Notes: a model not told the origin generated them from the sequence alone. Shown: positions 44,401-56,519, counted from the first letter of the stretch. The stretch is DNA of 64,000 bases from Nannobrachium achirus (GCA_963921795.1 OY997659.1:51642995-51706994), one strand, 5' to 3'. Numbers and translations are program-made.

Positions 44401-44863
44401 CAAGGGTCTTCAACAGGGGATCCGGGACCCCTATAGGGTGTCCTCAGAGTTACTACAGGGGGTCCTCCAAATCTTTGTGATATAATTTTTTTTCTCCTTT
44501 TTTATATTAACCATTTGAACCCTAGCATCCATATTCTGAGAACTTTGGCCAAAAATAGCCGATCTACAAGTTCACAACGCCTGGCAGCGCGAGGCGTTGT
44601 GAGCTTGTAGATCGGCTATTTTCGGCAAAGAGATTTGGTGTAGAGGGGAAAAAAAGCAGACTAAGTACAGAGTGAAAGGTCAAGTTTATAAAGTATTGAC
44701 GGTTCGAGTGGTTAAATATCTGAAAACACAAATTGACAATACACTGATGATTGTGCTGTCAAACAATGAAACTATATGGAATCTATGAACAGGTTGTGGG
44801 GGTCCCTGCTTCATCGCTCTCTCAACTAAGGGGTCCTTGGCCTGAAAACGTTGAAGACCCCTG
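44401..44863 (+). mobile_element. hAT-type MITE, GGGTCTTCAAC termini, perfect TSD
   Basis: Begins CAAGGGTCTTCAACAGGGGA and ends AACGTTGAAGACCCCTG. The 8-bp duplications GTTTAGAA (44393-44400 and 44864-44871) are perfect. Fragments of the family lie at 16090-16345, 22590-22690 and 62661-62950. Carries one hairpin. Confidence 0.92.
44551..44623. repeat. Hairpin repeat, class II
   Basis: AAAAATAGCCGATCTACAAG with CTTGTAGATCGGCTATTTTC. Centre CACAACGCCTGGCAGCGCGA, then GGCGTTGTG, with a small bulge. Confidence 0.92.
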
Positions 44864-45700
44864 GTTTAGAAGGCATTTGTAGAAGTGGCAGCAAGTCTCC
44901 ATGGCTGGGTTAAAGAACAAATGGCCTCCTAAGGTTTTAATACAGTCCTTGCTTTTAGTCCTGGGTATTAATAATTTATATCAATATGATATCAACATTG
45001 TGATTCTAAGACTAGGTCATCTGGGATTATGTATGTATATCGTAACATTGTGATATTATACCGTATGCCTAACTGCTTTTTAACAACTTTAACCATGTAC
45101 TGTACTACATTCCTGTGTTTTTTGAGCGGTGGTAAACCGCTCCATAGAGTGGCTGTGCGTGTGTCTGTAGCCTTTTTCCTCAGCGCTTTGCCATAGCAAA
45201 ACGTGTGTGTGTGTGTGTAGCATAGCCTGTACAGCCTAGACTCAAATCCTAGTCTGAAGACGTTATGCAAGCACGACCACCGCTCACTTCACATTGGGTG
45301 TGATTTATTTTTTTTACGTTTTGTACCCTTTCCCCCCTCAACACCAATGAATACAAGCTCACAACAAATTGCGTTGGGACATGTAGCCTTGCACTGTAGA
45401 TTGGCTAATATTACCCAATAGTCGCCTATTTTTCGACAGATTTTCAGCCATTATGACCTGCCCAGAATAGAGACGCTAGGGTTCATGTGGTTAAACCAAT
45501 GCTATCTATTTCCAATCGTACAGATCTATTTGCGCAACCCATTTAGACCTGAGGCCTAAAATCCTCTCCTATCCTGAAAAAGATTACATCTTTTTAAAGT
45601 CGTGTTGCTCTATACATTGCGATATCTAAAATGACTGATTGATTTAATATTTTATTAGACAGAATTGTAAAAAAAGAATAAAACACATATTATGTACAGA
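44864..45700. other. Non-coding; degenerate hairpin near 45351
   Basis: No gene seen. ATACAAGCTCACAACAAATTGCGTTG ... ACTGTAGATTGGCTAATATT at about 45351-45410 looks like an old, decayed member of the hairpin family. Confidence 0.4.
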
Positions 45701-45884
45701 GTAGGAAAGAAAGGGGAGGGGTGGGGGAATAGGGGTAAAGAAAGGGGGTGGGGGGGGGGAAATAGGGGTAAAGAAAGGGGAGGGGTGGGGGAATAGGGGT
45801 AAATAAAGGGGGTGGGGGGGGGAATAGGGGTAAAGAAAGGGGAGGGGTGGGGGAATAGGGGTAAAGAAAGGGGGTGGGGGGGGT
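45701..45884 (+). repeat. G-rich minisatellite
   Basis: About six units of AAAGAAAGGGG(A/G)GGGGTGG then GGGAATAGGGGT. It has many closely spaced G3-G9 runs on one strand and is therefore a G-quadruplex candidate. Confidence 0.92.
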
Positions 45885-46739
45885 TGCCTGTCTCAGGCAG
45901 AAGTCATCATTACGTACGGTACCTCCCCTTTTAGCATCCTGAAAGGTGAATTATCGGGGCTGTTTTAAGGGAAGCTCGTGTACCACACTCTTTAAGGGAA
46001 TTTACCCATGTCTGATGGCACGGATTGCTCTCCTGAATTGAAGGAAAGGGGCTTTTAAGCCTTGACATCATTTTGTAGTCAGACCTCCAAGCAGATTTAT
46101 TGTCAATATCTGTCCCTCGCTATTTCAACAGATCCGAGACAAAAATAACGACTAAAGTATAATTCTACCACTTTCCTTTCAACAACAAAGAGAAGAAAAA
46201 ATAGTAAATAGTAAAAATAGTAAAAAAGATTCGCTTTTTTGGGGGGGCAAAAGTTCTCCTCTGCCTACAAAATGATGTCAGACTTAACAGCCCCTATAAT
46301 ACCATATCATCACAATATCAATATTGAGATGATTTTGTACATATTGCCTAAACCTAGTCCTCGGTTACATATTTTCTACAGCGCACGCTTCAAAACCAAT
46401 GGGAATGGCTGCATTCGTTTCCACAAATGAAGGCTTAATCCACTTTAATTTCAAAACTAAGCAAAATAAATAACCAATCTACGAGCTCAGAACTAGTTTT
46501 CAACCCTTTTCATATCAAGGTCCATTATCTATTGGGCATTTGAGCCACGGACCACCATTTGATGAGATTTAGCCTCCCAGAGCCAAAACCCTAGAATATT
46601 TTGTCGTCGTTGGATAAGATTTTGCCACAATTCCATTCATGCTGTTTTGACGTTGGCATCATAGAACAGACAACATGCAAAACAACATTCTTCTGCATTC
46701 TCTAATCGAGTGGACTTCTTTAACCAATTTAGAACGGGT
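45885..46739. other. Non-coding, nothing recognised
   Basis: Mixed unique-looking DNA. GTTTTCAACCCTTTTCATAT (about 46494) is a weak hAT-like word. Confidence 0.35.
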
Positions 46740-47105
46740 ACACATTATTGTGTATCATTATTTTATGCTTTAACTATTGACAAATAGCAGATATACAAGC
46801 TCACAGCGCGGCACCGAGTGCCGCGCTGCGAGCTTGTAGATCTGCTATTTTTGAAAAATCGTGAAAATTAGAATTTCGACCCGATTCTTTTCAATCCTTC
46901 TAAGGCTTTTTGAAAAACCTATGTTTCTATATGTCAGCAATCTGGCCAGCCATCGTCAAAGAAAAGGTCCTTTTCACTTAAAGTAACTGGAGCTTGGTTT
47001 GTCTGTTCTTGAGAGTCTACTATGCCAGTGGTTCTCAAACCTTTTCATGTGAAGGACCCCCAAAATGATATGTATTTGGCCACGGACCCCCATCTCAAAA
47101 TATTT
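46740..47105 (+). mobile_element. Composite repeat E, copy with one hairpin
   Basis: Same order as 36360-36790: GAACGGGTACACATTATTGT, hairpin, CAGCAATCTGGCCAGCCATC, GGTTCTCAAACCTTTTCATG, GGCCACGGACCCCCATCTC. It stops at CAAAATATTTCTCC, where a family A fragment begins. Confidence 0.75.
46782..46852. repeat. Hairpin repeat, class I
   Basis: AAATAGCAGATATACAAGCT with AGCTTGTAGATCTGCTATTT. Centre AGCGCGGCAC-CGA-GTGCCGCGCT. Confidence 0.93.
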
Positions 47106-47293
47106 CTCCAAAGTAACTAGTAACTAAATCTCTCAAATAGCCTAATTGTAGTGGATGCAAAAAGTGCAATATTGCCTCTGAGATGGAGTGGAGTAGAATT
47201 AATGAAGTATTGAGAAATGGACATACCCAAGTAAAGTAAAAGTTACATGACATTCTACTTCAGTAATTGCACTTAGTCACTTTTACACCACTG
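47106..47293. mobile_element. hAT family A fragment
   Basis: AAAGTAACTAGTAACTAAAT, then GGAGTGGAGTAGAATTAA and the terminus CTTTTACACCACTG. Confidence 0.65.
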
Positions 47294-47972
47294 AACAGGC
47301 AGCTGTATTTGGTACAGCGCCTGAACCGGTGCTCCCACGCAAATCGATGCTGTCTGTGAAAGCAAATGGAAAGGTGCATCGTGCGCAGGCACTGACGTAA
47401 GCTAAAGCAGTGCAGAACGCGCTGACTAGAAGATGACCTGGGCCATGGCCTTTTGGCATTTATTTACCTGGTGCTGCCTGTGAGCCAAGGCCCTCACCTC
47501 TCCTCCACACACAAAATCTATACTTTTAATCAATAAGGATTGCTGAGTCACTGCATACCAAAGCCCACAAGCTCTTCTCTCCTAGCCATACCTATCGTAT
47601 TTCAACAGTAGTACGTGTAAGTGCAGGAGAAAGTCTGTTGGTTAAGGCTAGGAGTGTTGGATGCTCCGTCCCGGGTCGGGAATGGCAGTAATGTTTGAGG
47701 TAAATAGACATGGGAGAATGGAGTATCCCCCAGGAAAGCCGTCTTGTGTAAAGAAAAGCCTTTTTTTTAAGCCAGCAGCAGAGAACACAGACAGAGCCCT
47801 TGTCCTTTTCCAAGTACAGCCCATTGCTATGGCAACGAGAGAAAAAAAAAGAAGAAAAAAGAGACAAATGGCTCGGTCCAACCTAGGAGATTTCAGTGAC
47901 AACGTTGAGAGAACCCACAAACTTGTATCCGTGTAGTTCCCGGACATGTGTCACCCTTTTACGCTATTACCA
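47294..47972. other. Non-coding, nothing recognised
   Basis: Unique-looking sequence. Overlapping 90-99-codon frames on both strands at about 47590-47950 show no family resemblance. Confidence 0.35.
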
Positions 47973-48687
47973 CACGTATTACACAATTTCCATTCAATTC
48001 AAAGGAGCATTGCAAAAAAAAAAAGAAAAAAAAAAGAATCTCTTTTAATTGTGTTTAAAGGTAGATAGATACCTTTATTATCCCAAGGGGAAAATTCAGT
48101 TGGCCAGAGCCGGCACAGCAGTTTAAGGTTACAGTTACAGGGAAGTAAGAAAGAAAAAATAAGTACTGTTGTGTACAGCGAAAAACAAACAAGGAAGAGG
48201 TAGCAGCTTTGAAATACTGTATGTACAGTAGGTCTAGAGGCCTACTCGGCTAGCCACTCAACAGTTCACAAATCTTGCTGCTGTGTTCGCACATTTGTTG
48301 TATTTCTCCCAGTAGCATGTCATTATAGGCGATAAAAAATACAATCACACATTCTCAAACATTTTAAAAAAACAGCAAGAAACGCACATCTACTGGCTCA
48401 CAATGTGTTGGTGTGTGTGACTGTGACACTGTACATTGTGGAGCTAATAGATTGGCTTTTCCTTCAGTTTTCTTTTTTATATTTTTAAATTAGGGCTTAA
48501 GTGGTTAACATGGCTCTTTCTTGTTGACTGGCTTGAGTTAACGTCATCATTATTTACTGAAATACTTAACATTATGGCTTTTGTTTCAATGGTTCTCAAA
48601 GTGGGGTCTGGGGACTCCCAGGGTTTCTTGAGTTGGGTTCTAGGGGGTCCCCAGCAAAAGACTTGACCTCCCCCTCTCCATATTCAG

Positions 48688-48716
48688 AAAATAGCAGATC
48701 TACAAGCTTGTAGATT
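48688..48716. repeat. Minimal hairpin remnant
   Basis: AAATAGCAGATCTACAAGCT then TGTAGAT. The core ATCTACAAGCTTGTAGAT is a perfect 18-bp palindrome. The centre and the outer right arm are lost. An identical copy at 50638-50668 arose through the duplication. Confidence 0.75.
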
Positions 48717-49660
48717 TCAATAATAAAAAACAACAAATACACAAAAGAATCTTCTTGTATGGGGGGCGCCTGCCTGCCTGCCAAATCCTTTGCAGTCCAA
48801 ATCCTTTGCAGAGGACTTGAATATCGTCGGGTGGAAATGTCCATAACTGTTACTTTTCCATGCCAAAAGTTGCAGTTCTGCAAGCTTGTAGATCAGCTAC
48901 TTCTTTGTGTGATGCTGTAGTGTGATCAAGAGGGGGGGGGGTAAATTCGTTAATTTACGAGGAAAAAAAAACACAAAAGATGAACCTTTAGTTAAGATCA
49001 TTTGGGGGTCCTTCACACGAAACTGTCTGACAACCACCGACTTAATTACAAACCGTCTCTTTGTGTTTACAACGTGTCAGTTGCTAAACGCCCCCCCCCC
49101 CCCCCCCCCCCCCACTGACTGGGGGGTCAGTCAGGAGGTACACACATTCTTGGACGATGGTGCGAGGAGGTGCAGAGGAGGTGCAGAGGTCGTTAGTCAG
49201 GTGATGGATTTTACGCTCAATTTAACAAACGTGTCTGTTAATGAGGAGGAGGGTCAGAGGTGACGCCGGGAAATCCAATATCCATTAGTCTCCTCCCACT
49301 TAGTGCGGCGTGGCCGTTCCCTCCGGGGGGGGGGGGGTGTCTCCCTCACGCCGTTATAATATGGAAGCGATGAGGTTGAGGCATGGGGTCGCAGTCTTTT
49401 GATTCAAATTTCAATTAATTCAAAATAATTTGGGGTCCACTCCACGGCCAAATACATATTAATTTGAAAATGTGTGAGAAAAAAAATATCTGAAGTATGA
49501 TTTTATAATTATAACCACCTCAGCCCTGTTTCATACCTCGTGGTGTCATATGCGACAACATTCGTTCCAGGAGTATCGGGCGAGATTAGCTTCGGGCACA
49601 GACGCAGACCGACCCTCTTCTAGACAGCTTGCTGCAGCACACCAATCTAAGCGACCTACT

Positions 49661-49912
49661 GTATATTGACCTACTGTATATTGACCTACTGTATATTGAC
49701 CTACTGTACATTGACCTACTGTACATTGACCTACTGTATATTGACCTACTGTACATTGACCTACTGTATATTGACCTACTGTACATTGACCTACTGTACA
49801 TTGACCTACTGTATATTGACCTACTGTACATTGACCTACTGTATATTGACCTACTGTATATTGACCTACTGTACATTGACCTACTGTATTTGACCTACTG
49901 TACATTGACCTA
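49661..49912 (+). repeat. 15-bp minisatellite, copy 1
   Basis: About 17 units of ACCTACTGTA(T/C)ATTG. The DLLYI and TYCTL repeat peptides in its open frames come from the 15-bp period. Confidence 0.97.
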
Positions 49913-51919
49913 CACACGTATTACACAATTTCCATTCAATTCAAAGGAGCATTGCAAAAAAAAAAAAGAAAAAAAAAAAGAATCTCTTTTAATTGTGTTT
50001 AAAGGTAGATAGATACCTTTATTATCCCAAGGGGAAAATTCAGTTGCCCAGAGGCGGCACAGCAGTTTAAGGTTACAGTTACAGGGAAGTAAGAAAGAAA
50101 AAATAAGTACTGTTGTGTACAGCGAAAAACAAACAAGGAAGAGGTAGCAGCTCTGAAATACTGTATGTACAGTAGGTCTAGAGGCCTACTCGGCTAGCCA
50201 CTCAACAGTTCACAAATCTTGCTGCTGTGTTCGCACATTTGTTGTATTTCTCCCAGTAGCATGTCATATTATAGGCGATAAAAAATACAATCACACATTC
50301 TCAAACATTTAAAAAAAACAGCAAGAAACGCACATCTACTGGCTCACAATGTGTTGGTGTGTGTGACTGTGACACTGTTACTGTACATTGTGGAGCTAAT
50401 AGATTGGCTTTTCCTTCAGTTTTCTTTTTTATATTTTTAAATTAGGGCTTAAGTGGTTAACATGGCTCTCTCTTGTTGACTGGCTTGAGTTAACGTCATC
50501 ATTATTTACTGAAATACTTAACATCATGGCTTTTGTTTCAATGGTTCTCAAAGTGGGGTCTGGGGACTCCCAGGGTTTCTTGAGTTGGGTTCTAGGGGGT
50601 CCCCGGCAAAAGACTTGACCTCCCCCTCTCCATATTCAGAAAATAGCAGATCTACAAGCTTGTAGATTTCAATAATAAAAAACAACAAATACACAAAAGA
50701 ATCTTCTTGTATGGGGGGCGCCTGCCTGCCTGCCAAATCCTTTGCAGAGGACTTGAATATCGTCGGGTGGAAATGTCCATAACTGTTACTTATCCATGCC
50801 AAAAGTTGCAGTTCTGCAAGCTTGTAGATCAGCTACTTCTTTGTGTGATGCTGTAGTGTGATCAAGAGGGGGGGGGGGGGGGGGGGTAAATTCGTTAATT
50901 TACGAGGAAAAAAAAACACAAAAGGTGAACCTTTAGTTAAGATCATTTGGGGGTCCTTCACACGAAACTGTCTGACAACCACCGACTTAATTACAAACCG
51001 TCTCTTTGTGTTTACAACGTGTCAGTTGCTAAACGCCCCCCCCCCCCCCCCCCCCCCCCACTGACTGGGGGGTCAGTCAGGAGGTACACACATTCTTGGA
51101 CGATGGTGCGAGGAGGTGCAGAGGAGGTGCAGAGGTCGTTAGTCAGGTGATGGATTTTACGCTCAATTTAACAAACGTGTCTGTTAATGAGGAGGAGGGT
51201 CAGAGGTGACGCCGGGAAATCCAATATCCATTAGTCTCCTCCCACTTAGCGCGGCATGGCCGTTCCCTCCGGGGGGGGGGGGGGGGGGGGGGTGTCTCCC
51301 TCACGCCGTTATAATATGGAAGCGATGAGGTTGAGGATGAGGTTGAGGCATGGGGTTGCAGTGTTGATTTTGATAAGCACATTTTGATTTAGTTTTAGTC
51401 GCAGTCTTTTGATTCAAATTTCAATTACTTCAAAATAATTTGGGGTCCACTCCACGGCCAAATACATATTAATTTGAAAATGTGTGAGAAAAAAAAATAT
51501 CTGAAGTATGATTTTATAATTATAACCACCTCAGCCCTGTTTCATACCTCGTGGTGTCATATGCGACAACATTCGTTCCAGGAGTATCGGGCGAGATTAG
51601 CTTCGGGCACAGACGCAGACTGACCCTCTTCTAGACAGCTTGCTGCAGCACACCAATCTAAGCGACCTACTGTACATTGACCTACTGTACATTGACCTAC
51701 TGTACATTGACCTACTGTACATTGACCTACTGTACATTGACCTACTGTATATTGACCTACTGTACATTGACCTACTGTACATTGACCTACTGTATATTGA
51801 CCTACTGTACATTGACCTACTGTACATTGACCTACTGTACATTGACCTACTGTATATTGACCTACTGTACATTGACCTACTGTACATTGACCTACTGTAC
51901 ATTGACCTACTGTATATTG
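49913..51919 (+). repeat. Tandem segmental duplication, copy 2 (~2.0 kb)
   Basis: Second copy of 47973-49912, including the C-run (about 51036-51059), the G-runs (50867-50886 and 51271-51291) and the terminal minisatellite. Homopolymer lengths differ most between the copies. Confidence 0.95.
51665..51919 (+). repeat. 15-bp minisatellite, copy 2
   Basis: About 17 units of ACCTACTGTACATTG with a different pattern of TACA/TATA variants from copy 1. Confidence 0.97.
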
Positions 51920-52102
51920 GACAACAACCAGGTACGATTCCAGGCCAGCAATGTGGATGTGTGTCCCTGAGCAATACTCTTAACCCCTAGTTGCTCCCCG
52001 AGCACCGTAGAACCCAACGGCTGCTCACTGCTCCTATGTATAGACGTTATACAGTAGGATGGGCAAATGATGAATGTCACCTATGTGTATAACATATATA
52101 CG

Positions 52103-52882
52103 CAGTGGTGTGATATGGATTTTAGAAGTGGTGCCCCTCTAAATTCATGACGTCACGTGCACGTCACGTACGCGCGCGCGTGCACGCATCCCTGCCGCGC
52201 ATGCTACTTGAAATACTGTATTCAACACCACAACATTTTTAATGTAGCCTAATTATATTTCTTATTATTTAGTTACATTGTTAATTAGTTTCAATTAATG
52301 TGTTTCAATTAATGTATTTTTTAATATAAAATATAAAATAACTTTACATATTACATAGACTTTACTTTACAATCAATCATATATAGACACTTTCGGAACT
52401 CTCCCTCCGCTATGCATGCAGCTCTGACAAGACAACACACTGCTTCGTTTTTCTTCCACTCTTGTGAAGTAAACAGATGAGATGTTCACAAAAGGTTATG
52501 AAGTTTTCGCTAACGGCTGAGCTTCCCCGCGACGCAAACGATTGTGGATCACAAGAGTGGGGAAGCTTATCTCGGAGCTGCATAGTGGAGGGGGGGTTCC
52601 GAAAGGAACCTAAATGTCTGCAAAGAATGCAAGGCGAACGTGCTGCTGAAGTGTAAATGAGGATGTAGGTGAGAACTGCCTACCCGAGTATTGTTATGCA
52701 AAGCAGCTAGCCAGGTAGGGGGACTGAAGTGTTCGTGCTAACCACGGCGTCACACAACTTGACGACGTGCACGCGCGTGTGTGCGTGCATGTGGGGCGTG
52801 CGTACGTGCAGCTTGAAAGAAAGAAGTCTGGGCTCGCCGAGCCCACGCGACTCGACGCGAGCCCACGGCATCTCACCCCCTG
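52103..52882 (+). mobile_element. 780-bp hAT-type element, perfect TSD
   Basis: Begins CAGTGGTGTGATATGGATTT and ends GGCATCTCACCCCCTG. Perfect 8-bp duplications TATATACG lie at 52095-52102 and 52883-52890. Near the right end GTCTGGGCTCGCCGAGCC is self-complementary and also occurs near 23023. No transposase ORF recognised. Confidence 0.88.
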
Positions 52883-52890
52883 TATATACG

Positions 52891-53140
52891 ATAAGATAAG
52901 ACGTTTATTTGTCACTGTTTGAGAACACACAACGAAATGTTTAGTGCATACAGCATCAGTAACAAAGAAAATAAAAGCAATAAGCAATATGCCATAAAGC
53001 CATTTGTCAGTCAGTCATAAGTCCAGTCCATAGTCTGTCAATCAATACAAGAACATCCATATACATGTAGTATCATAAAGAATAAAATATAATAGTATAA
53101 AAATAAAATAATAAAAAGACAGCAGCCTCAGATAAGCATA
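52891..53140 (-). mobile_element. Probable LINE 3' terminal fragment
   Basis: ATAAGATAAGACGTTTATTT, then GTCACTGTTTGAGAACACAC and AACGAAATGTTTAGTGC resemble the 3' end of a widespread teleost LINE in minus orientation. Not verifiable without a repeat library. Confidence 0.4.
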
Positions 53141-53375
53141 TCATATCATATACTGTAATAATACTGCACTTGCTCATAGTTCATAGTACGTCTGGCATCA
53201 AGGCCAGAAAAACTGTTCATGTGCGCGTGCGTGCGTGCGCGTGTGTGTGCGTGCGTGCGTGCACTCTTGTGAGTCCAACAGGAAAAGTTGGTGAACAAGT
53301 TCTTAGGAAGACCACTGCGTTTACATATACATACTGTATATGTGACAAACAAACAACACCCAAGGAGTGGGAACA

Positions 53376-53420
53376 ATTCTTTTCTATTCTATTCTATTCT
53401 ATTCTATTCTATTCTATTCT
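53376..53420 (+). repeat. (TTCTA)n microsatellite
   Basis: About eight TTCTA units. Confidence 0.95.
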
Positions 53421-53868
53421 GCAACAAGAGTAGACAAAAGTAGACTAAAATACAAATAAAACACATCTTTGGAGAGTGAAAACATCAAAACAGTGTGGCG
53501 TGTTGTCATCGCTAGGACTAGGTCTACCCTGAAGTGAAGAAGGTAGTCAGCTGCCGAAACGTTGGTTTTCATTCCTCCGCGTCCAGAATAAAATATTGGC
53601 ACTACCAGTGTGTGGGCGGCCACTTTATTGTCTCTTGAAGACTATCTTTTAGATTCCTCTGCCGTGAGACTACAAAGACTTTGGCGTGCGTAGCATTCCT
53701 GTGCACAGTGCCAGCCATATATAGGACAAACATGACGTTACACCGTCTTAGCACAGCGTCTCTCAAACGTTGGGGTCCGGGGAACACCAAGGGCCCAAAT
53801 GGACACTTATACGTCTTACGGGTACTTAGTTACTTTGCACCTTTGGATACATTAACAATAATCAACTG

Positions 53869-54290
53869 CAGGCACGTGCACACATAGAAATCAAAGGGGG
53901 CTTGAGCCCCTCTGTCTGTAAAAAGTGCCCTCTCCAGACCATGAATGCAGTTTTTACTATGGTGAAAGAAATGCAAATGCCCTCTTTCCATTCCATACCT
54001 GAAGGCAGCATTCAAGAGAATTGAATCCAAACTCTCCTGAACTTGAATGCAGCATCTTATGTTGAAAGAATTGCCTTCTCTGTGTAGAAATCCATGCTGT
54101 TACACCACATCTCCATTATTTACTTGATTATTAGTTCAGTGTGGTTTCAAGCACCGAAAATAGCCGACCTCCAAGCTCACATGCTGCGACGCGATGTGAG
54201 CTTGGAGGTCTGCTGTTTTCAGTATTTTCACCATAAGGCCCTTTTAGAAATGTCAGCCCCTGCCTCTCTAACATTCTCTGCACGTCCCTG
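53869..54290 (-). mobile_element. hAT-type MITE, family C, reverse copy
   Basis: Read on the minus strand it starts CAGGGACGTGCAGAGAATGT and ends TGTGTGCACGTGCCTG, like 43355-43741. Flanks ATCAACTG (53861-53868) and GTCAACTA (54291-54298) share six central bases. Carries a hairpin. Confidence 0.88.
54156..54220. repeat. Hairpin repeat, GACCTCC variant
   Basis: GAAAATAGCCGACCTCCAAG with CTTGGAGGTCTGCTGTTTTC. The centre is shortened (CTCACATGCTGCGACGCGAT then GTGAG). Confidence 0.9.
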
Positions 54291-54753
54291 GTCAACTACT
54301 GCTGTGCTGCACTAGTTGTAAATACCCCAGGAAAGGTTGGGTATAGTCTCGTGTGAACGTCAGGCTCCTCCAGGCTCTTTCCAGGGATTCAGGGGTTAAC
54401 CATCCCCCCACAACCCCTCCCCCGATGACTGACACTCCCACCCACCCCCACCCCCCACCCCCCCCCTCCCTGGCTGTCTCTCTCTCTCACTATCAACACA
54501 AGCTAATGCTAGGCTGTCAGAGGCTAAATGACAGGGCTTGTCCTCTTCAGAGAAACATGTGACCGACCGTGGCATGTCTTCTCCACGCCGCACGCCCAAT
54601 TCATCACCATCCGTGTTATTTTAAATGTGAGCATGGAAGGGACCATCGTATTTTGAAAGTCTGAATAGACAACAAACACATTTGCACATTAGTCAAGCAA
54701 GTGTTTGCTTTAGCTGTTGCATGGTTAATGTTTGTCTGCCGTACACACACGCG

Positions 54754-54865
<112 letters not shown>

Positions 54866-55204
54866 AGAAAGAGCATGACCTATATGCCAGGGACCACCCA
54901 GACAATATGCAGCTTATCAACCTCACTGTACACAATACAGCTGCAAAAACACGCTGCACGCACAAGAGAAGACGTCATGCGTGCTCCGCTATGCAGATAA
55001 CACACAGTACACTGTACACTATACAGATAGACTCTATATACCCTACAGATACACTTCACTGGGAACAGTGTCCTTTCCATTTCGTATCGCAGCAGGTCAC
55101 CCTGGGCAGGTTTTTATTCGAAACGTGTGTTGTCCAGATTAGGCATTTTTGTGGCATTATACCCCAACGTGAGAAGCAACTATATACAGTTTAACTAATA
55201 CTTT

Positions 55205-55490
55205 GAACACATATCGTCGTTGTCGGGTGGAAACCTTGTATGTCCAAGACCGTTCGTTTTGTATTTATTATTTTAGAAGTGAACTAAACTAGTCAAAATA
55301 GCAGATCTACAAGCACAAAACGCCTTGCACCGCGAGGCGTTGTGTGCTTGTAGATCGGCTGTTTTCACTACTTTTGTGCGACAGCCTTGCATGATGAAGC
55401 AGGGCTTTGCTTGGTGAACAGAAGTACAAATTTGAAACTTGGAGATTAGAGGTTTCTGCCCGACAGTGACGATATGCTACTGAAACAAGA
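55205..55490 (-). mobile_element. Reverse fragment of the 31477-32035 element
   Basis: Shares, in reverse, GAAGCAGGGCTTTGCTT, TTTCTGCCCGACAGTGAC and the flanks of the hairpin with 31610-31880. The ends are missing. Confidence 0.75.
55290..55370. repeat. Hairpin repeat, class II
   Basis: TAGTCAAAATAGCAGATCTA then CAAGCACAAAACGCC, opposite GGCGTTGTGTGCTTGTAGAT then CGGCTGTTTTCACTA. A few mismatches. Confidence 0.92.
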
Positions 55491-55494
55491 AGAT

Positions 55495-55960
55495 CTACAG
55501 TTTACAGTTTACAGTTTAGGCATTTAGCAGACGCTTTTAATCCAAAGCGACTTACAAAAAAGCAGATAATACATCACTATAATAAACAAGATAACATGTC
55601 AGAACATCAACAACAATATATGCATATGAATATCAATCTAAAAAACAATATAGTCAGTAAAGAAAAGGATTCTAAAAAACCTACAAAAAATGCTAACTAG
55701 CTTCATACATGGCCATTGAGTGTTTCAATAGTGCTAAGGGTTTAGGTGGAGTCTGAAAAGGTGAGTCTTCAGTCCACGGCGAAAGCTAGCGAGTGAGTCC
55801 GTTGTTCTAAGTGCGACAGGGAGTTTATTCCACAGCTTGGGGGCCAGGAGGGCAAACTGTCTCGGACGAGTGGATTTTTGCCCTGGGGCTTTTAGCGAGG
55901 GTTCTGTCAACATCCCTGTGTTGGCTGATCTACAAGATCAAGACACAGCAACACTGATTC
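55495..55960 (-). pseudogene. L2/CR1-like LINE 3' end
   Basis: The minus strand encodes STRPRQFALLAPKLWNKLPV, then ALRTTDSLASFRRGLKTHLF, the C-terminal LLAPKLWN-LP...S...F...LKTHL pattern of L2/CR1-clade ORF2. A 3' UTR ending TTTAGGCATTTAGCAGACGC / CCAAAGCGACTTAC on the plus strand follows. 5' truncated. Confidence 0.85.
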
Positions 55961-56317
55961 CGGGGGGCGAACGTTAGGCCAAAATAGCTGAACTACAAGC
56001 TCACGTGGCCACGTTTTGTGTGTAGATTTGGTTTGGAACACCAAAAGAGGGCCAAGCACAGAACCCTGGGGGACCCCGGCCAGCCAGCCAAGTATTGTAC
56101 ATGCACAGTGGGGGGGTTGTACAGTAGGTGGTTTAAAACGACCCATTGTAACGTCAACATCACATCCTCTCGCTTAGATACGGACAAACGGAACGCTGGA
56201 AAGAAAGCGTGAAAGAAAATACAAATGTCAAGAAAAAACAGCACCCGGACGCGCGGGGTGCATGCAGCAAGCACGCCACGGCGTTTTCACACACAGTGTC
56301 AGGTTGTTATCTTTCAA

Positions 56318-56391
56318 CTTGTGTGCACGCGTGTGTGCGTGTGTGTGCGTGCGCGCGCGTGCGTGTGTGTGTGTGTGTGTGTTTGTGTGCG
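56318..56391 (+). repeat. (GT)n/(GC)n-rich microsatellite
   Basis: GTGTGCGTGCGCGCGCGTGC then (GT)9, imperfect. Confidence 0.85.
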
Positions 56392-56519
56392 CCTGTGCCC
56401 CACGATTTAACCACCGGCGCACAACAAACACGCTCCTCCTTGATAAGCTGTTTGTGGTGCCTGACACGACAACTCTCTGGCGCTGCAGCATGGCTGCTTT
56501 AAGTAGATAATTGGAGTGC

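Larger units (their letters stand above)
47973..49912 (+). repeat. Tandem segmental duplication, copy 1 (~1.94 kb)
   Basis: Starts ACACGTATTACACAATTTCC and ends in a 15-bp minisatellite. Nearly identical to 49913-51919, apart from indels in homopolymers, an extra CCAAATCCTTTGCAGT unit here and a 60-70-bp block missing here. Within it, GATAGATACCTTTATTATCC (48065) resembles a common teleost LINE 3' terminus, and small hairpin remnants lie at 48688-48716 and 48880-48900. Confidence 0.95.

Noticed and set aside
49661-51919. Possible CRISPR-like array
   Set aside because: Contiguous 15-bp tandem units without unique spacers, in a vertebrate genome.
49586-51990. DLLYI / MYSRS / TVGQY repeat peptides
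   Set aside because: Direct consequence of a 15-bp minisatellite, open on both strands.
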